From contig VWPU01017432.1 of assembly GCA_013398955.1 (NCBI GenBank), positions 248,001 through 312,000 on the forward strand: a stretch of 64,000 nucleotides of DNA, read 5' to 3'. The notes beneath the pieces were generated by a model. That model did no database searches, was not told where the DNA came from, and saw nothing but the letters and a program-made list of their open reading frames with translations. Positions 36,802 to 47,947 of this stretch are shown here, piece after piece. The stretch is from Callaeas wilsoni (Eukaryota > Chordata > Aves > Passeriformes > Callaeidae). The position numbers and the translations under genes are program-made. Numbering within the stretch: the first letter of the stretch is position 1; each line of letters starts with the position of its first letter.

Positions 36802-39800
36802 GGGCCATTGGTGCATTTTGTGCCTTTTGGAGCTCTATATTCTCTAGCCCTGTTGATCTGTGTGACCAGCTACGTATATATGCACACATGTTGTATATGT
36901 GTGCTCCATGTACATGTGCCTTCTGGGGACACCAGTGCACCCTCACTGATGGCTGGATCTGGGGCTGTGGAGGTGTGGCAGCCTTGCCTCTGTCAGGCTG
37001 CAGGATTTAGCAATCCTCTAACATCATGTGTAGCTTCACCTTCCTGTAAGTGCCAGTAGCAAGGCAGTCCTCTGTCCTCTCACATACAGTCAAAGTTCAA
37101 ATTAAAGAAGTTGTCCTTAAACAATTTTTTACTTGGTGCAAAAATCTGGTGTTCAAAGGACTCAAAACACTCTATGATTCTGTGATTGTGTGGTCTCTGA
37201 TCCAAGCTGAGATGTGAGGCCAGGCAGTTCAGGTGAATAAGGAAATTACCTGGTTTGCAGGAATGGGAGTACAGAGCCAATCTCAGTGAAATCACTTGGA
37301 AACTCAGGTTGAGACTCAATCATGAGGAAGCTATGGCTATTGGACTCTAGTCTTTTTTTACAAATTGAAAACCTAAGTTGTGTTAATTTCCTTATCTGTG
37401 TTGTGATTTTGTTTCATGAGTCAGTGCAAATAATTGTCGTGAGAATTACAGTAATTGCTGGCAAACAAAGCTGAATTCCTAGATGGTGACTCTTGGGTCA
37501 AAGCAGCTTTGACATTTATCAAAGACTTTTTTTCTGTCCTGTACCCAAGCTGTGCAGATGTGACAACTTCCTCTGCACCAGACAATAGAGAATGATTCCT
37601 GTGACTGAAAACATCAAACTTAGACAATGACCAATTTTCAGTTTCTTTTTTCCCTTGCTATGAGAGGGTCATTTTCTATTTCATATTTCTGCCCATGTCT
37701 TGCTGCCTAAATGGCAACAACATTACTGACATGCGAGATGGATTGCTGTGATGGATTGCTTGAGCAGCAGAGCCAGTGTGGGGAGAATACCAACAACCTA
37801 CACAGAGAGAGAAAACAAATAGAGCAGGAACCAGCAGATGGCTGGGATACACATCTATAACAAATGTTTGTCAAACACAAAACAGAAGCTCTAGAGGGTC
37901 ATTTTTAGGCACATTTTATGCATTGTTTGGTGCTTGTTTAAAGACTCGCCACATCTCTTTCGCAGTGCAGCCAGGTTGCAGAAAAACATAGCAAGCAGTT
38001 GCATGTGAGACTTGGCCCATGGATTCCAGTTTAATTTGGTAATTGGTGTCTAATGGGCAGTGGACATTCAGTGATGTAATAATAAGTATTAAAATTAAAG
38101 GACAAGTGATTTCCTGTTTCCCAGGGTCTCACAATGCTGTGGGGTGTATCGCCATATCTTTGCAATCCTCGTGTTTCTTGTAGGACTCATGGATAATTTC
38201 TGTCCCCCACAAGAAAATCCTGACCCTACAGCATCTCTTTGACATTCCGTATTTTTCATTATTTCTCTGTGTCTCTCACAGGCACTATTTTTCAAACTTA
38301 TAACAATATGCTTAGACATGCCATTTGATTATTTTGTTGTGGTTTGCTTATTTAATTACAGAGCCCGGAGAAATTCAAACCCATGAACCCTTTGTACTTC
38401 ATTTTAAACTATGAACAGAAGAAAGGTGAAGGGGCTGGTAGATAGACTCTTTTGAAGACAAATGCAGTAAGGGTCAAGTAAGAATATAGTCAGCTTATTT
38501 GTAAGTAGAATGTTGTTTGTGGGAAAGGCACTTGGACTTTCCATGCAGTACATCCCACAACCTGCTTGGACAAGCCAAGAAATAGAAAAGGTGTGGGAGC
38601 TGTGGGTCTTTTATGCACCTAGTGAACTTACCATATAGTGGTGCAGTACTGCAATGTTCAGAGAGTTATAGGCACAGGCAAGGGAATGCACAGGATCCAA
38701 GAACCCTCATGTAGACATTACACTTTATAAGATGGAGCTTAACATTTAAAACTTAAAGCAATTTATTACCACCCTGCAAGGTTTTTGATGTAAAGCCTTT
38801 AAGAAAAAGTGCTTTGCTGCAGAGCACAACCATGCTTGTCCACCCTTGACCTGACTTCCCAGAATCTGTACATCCCATGGAAGCAGGTCACCAAAGCTTT
38901 CTCTGCTCTGGTAGTGTGGTGGTGTCAGGTACTCAAGCCTAAAAACAATATACAGGTTACAGCACCTAAAAGCCTTGGGTATTAGCATTCACACAGAGCT
39001 GTTTTACAGGATATGGGTTTGGGTACAAAACGTCATTCACAGAAAAACAAAATATAGACTACATCAGTCTCAAAGTCTTTGTTTTTTGGGGTTTTTCTTC
39101 AAAGGGGAACATGAGCTAGATTTCAGCAGTGTTTTTCCTCATGATGACTACTCATGACTGACAGATTTTTGAGTTTAGAAGGTTAAAATGGGTTAATGAA
39201 AGTGGCGCAAGGTTAATCTCCCAATCCCCATCCTGCAGAAGAGCGATTAGACTAACTGTGCTGAGTATTGCTGACTGCTGCAACTTGTGTGGGTCCATGC
39301 TCATGGCTGCATTTTTTTTGTGTGCACGTGCAGTTCACCAAGGGCACAATGCTATGCTAATTCTGCAGCTTTTTCAGTTTAGGGAGTTTCCACAATATTC
39401 TCAGTATTTCAGATGAGGAGGGTTTCCCTTTGTGGACACCACCAGTCCCTCCAGCCCCCACTGTGCTGCTTCCAGCCCCACGGTTTGGCCACCCACAGAC
39501 AGCAGCAGGGGCAGTGGGCACTGGTGGCACCAACAAGGCGTCTGCAGTTGAGCTGGCACTGCCACAGCTCGTTAAGAACAGGATGAGCTGTGCAAATGTG
39601 GATTGTGATATTCTTGGGTTTAGATCACCTTTTATAGAGAGGCAGGGACTGCTTCGCACCAGTGGCTGAAGCTTATGTAGTGACAAAATCTTATCTCATG
39701 GTATTGACATTGTCACGATGGGCACTCTTGGATTCATTATTAGATGATGGTATATGACCCTTAGAGACAGAGAGACTATACAGTGACAGTGATTTAGTGC

Positions 39801-40089
39801 CTGGGTGTCCAGATGCATAGAGCTTACTGAAATCAATACCTGTTAGTTATCTGACCAGCTCTGCAGATCCGGGCCAATGGACTCTAAAGCTTCATCAGCT
39901 CAGCAAGCACAGCTTTTGCTCTGAAAAACAAGGACAGAGGCTCCTGCAGAGTGTCTAATAATGCCTCATTATGCCTTCTGATTTTACATAAGAGGTGCTC
40001 AGACCATCTGCAGATGGACAGCAGCACAAATCTTTCAGGAGCTGCCTAGAACACTCGGTGTTGGTGTTCAGTCCGTTGGAGGCTGCTGT
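36802..40089. other. Mostly unique DNA, one possible CR1 remnant
   Basis: CACTCTATGATTCTGTGATT at about 37167-37187 could be an isolated CR1 tail, but nothing around it confirms this. The proline-rich open frames at 39357-39686 lie in a short GC-rich pocket with no recognisable protein. Confidence 0.4.
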
Positions 40090-40800
40090 TTCACATCGAT
40101 GCTGCTTACGCTCCTTCTTATTACAGCAGTGATAAACTGTCAGGCTTATCAGCAAGTTCTTGTCAAAGGTGTGACTTGCATGTGCATTCAGAAATCTTTT
40201 TTCAGTCCTACTCTAGTGTTATCTATCAGCATAAATTTTAATCATTGTTATCTCAAGAGGAAATGCTATACTGCAATTAATGGCTCAAATAATTGTGCTC
40301 AGTATGCGATTTGGCTGACAGTCAGAGCTCCTGTTAACTGTATGATCGCTGTTGTGGCTTGTACTGGAAAATCATGTTATTACCATTCCAAGATAATCAG
40401 CATTTACTCTGTGAATTCGAGGTTGAGCTGGGCAGAGTCACACGGACCAGAGTTACTCTGTGTAACATACTGCATTGCAGCAAGACAGCTAATAACAGTG
40501 CAGCAAAGCATATTAGCTGTCAAGCAATACACTACGCCGTGGAGAACAGACTGACACCGTGTCATATTTTGTAATCACGCATACACTGGGGGATTTTTTA
40601 GGAGCTGAGGCGTATTTCTAATGCGGATGCTAATATAATGAGAGCTCAAATGCATTTCTTTTACTTCTGTTATTTGCAAAATATTATCACTCTGCTATTT
40701 GTATATGTTGGTGAGATAATTCTCTATCTGTTAGACTGCACTATTTGTCTGATGGCACATCCCATTGGGGACAGAGAATGATATGATGATACTGTTTCAG
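40090..40800. promoter_or_regulatory. Candidate conserved non-coding element
   Basis: About 700 bp without repeats keeps ten CpGs between 40307 and 40625, in a window where CpG is otherwise scarce. It carries many AT-core transcription-factor-like motifs: AATAATTG, AATTAATGG, GCTAATA, a Sox-like ATTGTTAT, and TTTGCAAAATATTA. Such CpG retention and motif density outside promoters is typical of developmental enhancers under purifying selection. That is inference, since no alignment was made. A plus-strand open frame (40099-40554, 151 codons) starts with a hydrophobic signal-like stretch MLLTLLLITAVINCQA and is Cys-rich. I know no family for it and hold it to be chance, but conservation would decide. 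Which strand is transcribed, if any, cannot be told. Confidence 0.35.
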
Positions 40801-43419
40801 GAGTTATACCCTGCTTTAAAGCAGAATCCAAAAGCAAGAGTTATAGAGCCACAATATTTTAGGATGATTATACCTTTTCTGTGAGGACTTTTTCAGTCAT
40901 TCAAACCAGAGATGGGCCTTTGTTTTCCAGTAAACATCAGTTGTTCTTCTAGAACAAATGGAAATTTCACTGGATAGTTATCATTGCTGTAATGGTTGTC
41001 ACTGTTTTGCCTTGCAATTGAGGATGCTTGCAGCAGAGGAAGCATAAGAGATAGACCTACTCCCACGAATAAAAACCTACAGACCACACTACACTCTCTC
41101 ATGTCTTTGCAGGTGATTTGGGAACCCCCTGTTAACTCAGCTGTCCTGGACTTTCCCACTGGCCAGTGCATGGTAAGGGTGGAGGTGGGAAGAAAGATAG
41201 GCCAGGTCTGATGGAAGCTCAAGTACCTATGCAGACCTAAGCACAGTAATCACACTTCGCAGGACCTTTCAGACTATGAGGTGACTTGCACCTGTACCTT
41301 TTGCTTTGCACCATTTCCTTATACAAATTGTGTGCCAATCCCAAGAACTGGAGTTTTTTTCCTCCCTGCATGTCATTGCAGCCTATTAATAGTTACAGGT
41401 GCAAAAGGACTGGTTAATAAAATGCTCTCAGACAAAATATCCCTTAGCCTGTCCTTTAAAATCTGTCCTGATTTATCCCTCTACTTTCTACACATCCAAA
41501 TCATCTAGAAATGCACTGGTAGATAAGATTAAGTAAAGGCTAACTATTGTATAGTTGTACACTAACACATATTTAGTGTTACTTGGGAGAAAAATCTGCT
41601 ACTTTTCTATGCATACATGGAAGAAAGTGTTCAAAATACCTTCAGAAATATTAACAGAAGATGCCATTTAAAAAATGGGAAGTGAATCAGGTAGCAGACT
41701 TTTGCAGATTTGATTTTATTATAACAAATAAATGTAACAGTTTTCAGAATTTGCACTGAAATACTGAAACTGCTTTTAAAGAGCCCACATAAACTATACA
41801 GTGATCCAAAGTAAGAATCAGAAAACTTTACCATGAACACTGCAGCCAAGATTTAGCAAATTCACAAGGATATATTTAACAAAAACACCCTCATTTATTG
41901 TACACAAGAATAGCTATGCAGAAAACCAAAGAACGGAAAGCATCTTGCTGCATTATATATGCCAAAATATGGTTACATTATAGATACATGAATTAGGTAT
42001 ATTATATTTTAGTGCAAACATAAAGACAATAGAGAAAAGAAAGAGACAGTAGCTGCCTGGCTGGCATCTAAATTTCTGATAAATCAGAAGTGTGTTATTG
42101 TGGAGAGGAATTTAACTGGTCTATAGTCTATATGGCCTTTTAAACTTTGTCATGAAACAAATGAAGAATCATGCATAGAAATGTTGATCTCTTTAAAAGT
42201 GCTTTATATGAATGGAATATTTTAATAATAAAACAAAACAAATAGCAACAGCTGTTTAATGACCTTGAAGTGATTCAGCTCAAACTCTCTCCAAATGCTC
42301 CTCTAGTCAGAGATAAATACAGGAAACTCCAAGTTTATAGACAGCTTTTTGGGAAAAAATGAGGAGTGCATGACAATTGTTTGCCCAAATTCATAACCTT
42401 AAATATAGTGGCTTTTATCAGTAAATTTGGACTACTTTTTTATTTAGAAAATACAGATTTGTCTTTGCATCTTTGCATTCATAACTTCTATGAACATAAT
42501 GATATTTTTATTAAAGTGATTCCTGGATTCAATTAGTCTTTATCAAACACATTTTAGGTTATGGGTAATTTTTGACTGGTTCTCTGCACTGTTTCTTCAA
42601 CTGTGTGACAGTTTTAAGCCATCATGATGCTTGTGTTGCTACTGAAGAAGACAGAAGATGAAATTAGTTCCGTACAAGGAACCCATGCAAATTATCTATG
42701 CCTGCCATGAATAAATCGATCATGATTTCCCCAGAAGTGTATCTCAAAATATGATCAAGGAGACTTGTTTTTTATGCTACTGCTGCTATTTACATCTTTG
42801 CAATGGGCTTCTGTAGCATCTATGAATATTTTGTCTCTAATTACTTAATTTTGTTAACATGGCAACCTGTTAATCAAAATGTATTCTGCTCCATGTTCAG
42901 GGAGTTAATCTTTCAGGATCCCTCTTGCTGACCATTTAAAAAATCTCCTGTAAAGTATATGTGAGAGGCAATACGAAGTTAACTAAAAATATGGAGATGA
43001 ACAAACTACTCTTTATTTAAGAGTATTGATTTCCTGAAGTGTTGAATTGCAGAGCTCTGTGCTCCATATTTTAGACTCAGAGTGAGGTTTTTTATATTAT
43101 TCTTTTAACAATTCTTAGGATTTTGTTTTGGAGAAGAAACAACATAGCTCAGCTAGGAAATACCACTTTCCCACCAGTAGCCTTGAATATTTTATCACCA
43201 AGTAGCTAACAAAAGGAAAAGTACTGAGACAATAGTCTTTTTCTTCAAAGTCATTTGGGCAAAAGAATGGCATCAAAGAAGCATTTTCTGCAGAGGATAA
43301 AGGCTTCTGGGCTGACTAGTTGCTACCAGAGCTTTTTGTGCTGTTTTGGAGTCAGTTTTGGCTCAGACTTAACAAGCTAATGTCGATCTCGACTAGAACA
43401 TGAAAAACCATGATGGTCT
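40801..43419. other. Unique AT-rich DNA
   Basis: No repeat or gene is recognised. Local AT-rich patches with homeodomain-type TAAT cores occur throughout (for example 42480-42560). Confidence 0.5.
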
Positions 43420-43588
43420 GAGAACAGTCTGGCTCCATCTTCTCTGTAATATCCCATCAGATAACTGTAGACAACATCACCTGTTTTGCAGTCTCTTTTC
43501 CAGGGTGAACAGTGCCAGCTCACTCAGCTTCTCCCAGTGTGACAGATACTCCAAAACACAAACCAGATTTATTTTCCCTCACCTTCAA
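43420..43588 (-). mobile_element. CR1 LINE internal fragment, minus strand
   Basis: The plus strand reads AGTCTGGCTCCATCTTCTCT, then CATCAGATAACTGTAGACAA, TCTCTTTTCCAGGGTGAACA, GTGCCAGCTCACTCAGCTTC and a degraded GATACTCCAAAAC block. This is the reverse complement of the CR1 region around the GGCTGAACAGTCCCAGCTC landmark. Both ends are missing. The copy is old. Confidence 0.82.
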
Positions 43589-46500
43589 GACTTGAACTCT
43601 GCAAAGCTTAGTCAGAACTACCACACCAATGGATGGCATCTAAGCATTGGCTGAAAAAGTGAAGGATTTGTGTGCTCAGCATTGATTGATTTCCACTGTC
43701 ATAGGTCTGAAAAGTAATAATTTCAGCAAATTCAAAATAATTAGCATCACTGTTTGAAAAAAAATACAATCTAATGCATTAATTTTGGAAACAGTCTTGG
43801 GTCTTTTTCGGTCATAGAAAAAGCAAGTGTGGTTTTGAGTCACTTGGCCATTCTTCTGAATTGTGCATTTCTTGTGTTCTTGTTTACATAGAGCCCTGTT
43901 AAGGTTCACTTTCGACCTGCTCTGATTTGAAACAGGCACTGAATAGTTGTCCACAACAGAGACAATGCATGTCCCCTATCTACTTCTGCAAGTTGCTTTC
44001 CTGGGCACAGGTAAAACAAAGCATTCACAGATTAATTTGTTCCATACTCAGTAAAAGAGTGTTAATCATTACGAACTAATGTGATTTTAATGGGAATGTC
44101 ATAAGTACCCCAATGCAAAATCTATTTTAATGTAGCCATTAATTGTACTGTAATTTCACCAAATGAGATAGCTTGCAATGCAGCATTAGAGCTGGTGCAC
44201 TGAAGTGATGCGACCTTTGATGCAGACCTGTGTTACTGACAGGATGTTCCTACATAAGCCTTGAAAATAGAGTGGGGGTCAGGTGGCTGGAAGGGGGTAT
44301 GTACAGACCAAATTTGATTCTCTACTCTTGTTTCTTACATAGTAATTAATCCAAATGAAGGAATCAAAAGCAGGCTACTAGAGGATGACTGGCCAATATC
44401 TGTGATGGAGAAACCTAGTTTATAAATCATTTAAGACAAGAAGTTCTCACAAGTAAAAGGACCTCTGTCTCCACTGAGAAGCATGACTTATTCCTTTAGA
44501 CTCATTTACCTCTACTGGCACTTTTCCCATTACTTGTTGTATTTCCAAGAGGCATAGACAGAAGAATAGATCTTCCCATCTCACAAAGAAGTGTTGAAAT
44601 TCCCTCTGTAGTGCTGCTGAAAGAAACAGCCATCTTCCCAGTGAGCTAGGACAGGAACAAGGGTACATAGCCCGCAGTATCTGCATCAACAGCTGAGAAA
44701 TAGGTGTTTGGGGAGGTGTTTTGAGGCTGACATGCTCTGTTCCACACTTCTATGACCACCTTATACTGAAGTAGTCTTGCTACACCTCCCCAAATCGTGG
44801 GATATCAGTCATAGAACTCCAGTGACCTTCAAGGAGAAGAGAGAGAGGGGTATTAACTCTTCACAGCTACTGTTAGACACACGTGGTCATCCTGACTTTG
44901 AGCAACAGTCTTCTCTATCGATGGGAAAGGGAAAGGCTGATGTTCAGGTCACCGGATACAAGCAGGAGTCAGGCTCCCTCCCAGACATATTCTGTCCTGT
45001 CAGCCAGAATCTGAATTGCCTTCTTGTGTAATACCTCCAGTTTTGCTACTGCTGTGGTATTTTTTTTGTGAACTTCGGGCATATTCTAGGAAGGGAAGAG
45101 AACCAAGAACTAGGAACTCAAACCCTCAAATCCTGAGAAGGAAAAAAATCCCAAACTTCTTTTTCCTAGGCAGCATACTGGTTGATAAGTAGTGTTCCAA
45201 AGTAGACCTCTTCTGAAGAGATTTTGAATGGTCAAAGGTGCTACAGTGTATGGAAAGGGTTTAAAGGTAGGTTGCAAATAAATTGATGCTGGCGCCTCGT
45301 AAAAACATGGGTAATATTTCTCCAAGGTGGGTAAGAGTCATTTGAACTCTAAGACTTCTCTGGCAAGAAGATTAATTGGTATAAATTGGTTATAAATAAA
45401 AAGAGGTCAGAATTTACAAGAGATTTCCTAAACTTCTAAAGACTGGATCTTTAGTAGACTTTTCCAAAGCTCCTCCAACTGGGAAAAAGAAAGTCAACAC
45501 TCTTTAAAGCAGAGTTTGTTAAAGATAATTAGGAGAAACTTATAACTCGGCTGAATGTAACATCAAGAGACTGGACTGAGTGAATCAGGAAGACTTTTTG
45601 GTTTATATTCTTATAGCTATCATCTTAGCAAGTGCCTTTGGGGCAAGACTTGGCAGCTTACATGAGAAGATTATGAGGGAATTGCTATTTTTCATCCAGT
45701 CAATTTTGCCTCCTGTTTCTGCCATTTCATTTCCACTTTTCATCCAAAGTGATACCTGTGATCAGGTTTTGTTTTTCTTGTTTTCAATCAGGATGAACAG
45801 AGGCAATAAACACCTGAGATAATCCCACAGCTGTTAGCAATTGGATTTATTTTTTTTTCTTTAGGAGAGCCTTACAGCTACTGAATTGGAATCAGAAATG
45901 AATTTGGAAGTCAAACAGTTTCCTGACTGATGCACATTCCTGTTTTCTAGATGAGACTCCCGTCCCCCAGAGCAATGAGAACTACATGCAACTCATACAA
46001 AACTTGAGCCTTCGCTTGTGGCTGTTTCCTGCAAAATGTTTTCAGAGCAAATCCACTCTGCAGCATATATCTCAATTACACATTTATTCCAATTGTTAGA
46101 TGCATTGTCAGGAGGATAATAAGGATAGTGGGGACAGGGAAGATTTATCTGGCTAGGAAAAATCACATTGTGTTCAGACTCCCTGTAAAGCTTTTATTGA
46201 CTCTGCTTCCAGCACGGATCAGTGCAATGCAAAAATGTTAAATACGAAACCAGTACTTCCCATTTAAATGGTTCAAATAATTAGCAGTTTTGAGCCATTC
46301 CACTTACAGCTTTTTAACAGCTGGCAGATTCATTTTCAAAAATATGTCTACATGGATTTGTCTGCCCCTTTAACACTTCTGAATTCAAAGTCTTTTACTG
46401 TGCAGTCGATAACTTCGGATAAACATCTCACCCAGTGCAACATCCTCAGAAGAATAATAAAAGCATTAAGTCACTGTCTCTTCACAAAATTAAAGAAGCC

Positions 46501-46814
46501 GCATTTCATACGTAAATTAATTTATTCATTTATATCAGTTCTATAACTCCTGTACCTACAGGGTTTTACATTGTGTGGTAGCATGAATACAATAAATTAC
46601 TATCTGATTCTCTTTCAATCAGATTTCTTTCCACTGACAATAGAGAGACCCTGAACGTATCCAGTTCTATTTTGGCTTCAGTATCTAATAGTTTATAGAA
46701 AGCTTTCAATGTTTGCTCTCAGGTGTGAGGCAATGCACCCTTCTGGACAGCCTGGTATTCAGCACAGGATGGGAAGGAAGCGAAGGAAGCATGAGTCTCC
46801 AAAGTGTATCACAG
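43589..46814. other. Unique DNA with two enhancer-like AT stretches
   Basis: No gene or transposon is recognised. Two stretches (43990-44250 and 46260-46550) are dense in TAAT-type and octamer-like motifs and are free of repeats. They are described separately as findings. Confidence 0.45.
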
Positions 46815-47947
46815 TGTATTGGGTTTTCATGGACAGGTTTTGGAATTGGGAGGGACTACAAGGGTGGCTTCTGTGAGAAGCTGCCAGAAGCTTCCCCCAT
46901 GTCCGAGAGAGCCAATGCCAGCTGGCTCCAAGATGGATGTACAGCCACTGGCCAAGGTCAAGCCCATTAGCAATGGTGGTAGTGCCTTTGGGATAACAGA
47001 TTTAAGAAGGAAAAAAAGTTACTGCACAGATGTAATTGTGGCCAGAAGAGAGAGGAGTGAGAATATGTGAGAGGAACAGACTTGTAGACCCCAAGGTCAG
47101 TGGAGAAGGAAGGGAAGGATGTGCTCCAGGAACTGGAGCTGAGATTTCCCTGCAGTCCCTGGTGCAGACAATGGTGAGGCAGCTGTGCCCCTGTTTCCCC
47201 ATGGAAATCCATGATGGAGCAGAGATCCACCTGCAGCCCCTGGAGGCACCCCACACTGGATGCCCAGAAGAAGGCTATGACCCTGTGAGAAGCCCACACT
47301 GGAGAAGGCCCCTGACAGGACCTGTGGCCCCATAGAGAAAAAAGCCCACACTGGAGGAGATTTGCTGGCAGGACTCGTGATCCTGTGGGGGAATCCAGGT
47401 TGGAGCACCCTGTTCCTAAGGACTTCACCCTGTGGAAGGGACCCGTGCAGGAGCAGTTTATGAAGAACTGTAGTGTATGAGAAGGAGTCACATTGGAGAA
47501 GATCATAGTGGACTTTGTCCTGAGGGAGAGATCCCACACTGGAGCAGGGGAAGGAATCCTCCCCTGAGGAGGAAGCAGCAAAAGAAACAACATGGTATGA
47601 ACTGACCGTAAACCCCATTTTCGTTTCCCTGTGCCACTGGAGGGGAGGAGGCAGAAATGGGAATTAGGTGAAGCCCAGGAAGGAGGAAAGGGTGCTGGAA
47701 AGGTGTTTTTAAAATTTGTTTTGCTTCTCATTATTCTACTCTGATTTTTATTAGTAATAAATTGAAGTAATTTCCCTAAGTCAAGTCAGTTTAGCCTATG
47801 AGAGTAACTAGAGAGTGATCTCTCCCTGTTCTTATTTTAAGCCATGAGAATTTTATTATAATTTTTTCTCTCCTCTCCAGTTGCAGAGGTGAGTGATAGA
47901 GAAGTTTTGGTGGGCACTTGGTGTCCAGTCAGGGTCAACTCCCCACA
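46815..47947 (+). mobile_element. Complete solo LTR, avian ERV, about 1.13 kb
   Basis: It runs from TGTATTGGGTTTTCATGG to TCAACTCCCCACA. Along it are GGCTTCTGTGAGAAGCTGCC, AGAGCCAATGCCAGCTGGCT, GATTTAAGAAGG (a TATA-like site near 47000), AGAGAGGAGTGAGAATATGT, a block of imperfect repeats centred on CCCACACTGGAG (about 47245-47540), AATAAA at 47756-47761 and a 3' U5-like part ending in GTCAGGGTCAACTCC. I recognise it as a long, repeat-bearing bird LTR. The flanks, CACAG on the left (46810-46814) and TACAG on the right (47948-47952), match in four of five bases, consistent with an old 5-bp target-site duplication. No internal retroviral sequence remains. The long antisense frames (254, 173 and 84 codons) all derive from this LTR. 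Confidence 0.93.

Noticed and set aside
39357..39686. Proline-rich frames on both strands
   Set aside because: They mirror one short GC-rich pocket. Both strands are open at once, which points to composition rather than selection.
46967..47731. 254-codon minus-strand open frame
   Set aside because: It lies wholly inside the solo LTR at 46815-47947, antisense, and is built from the LTR's repeated units.
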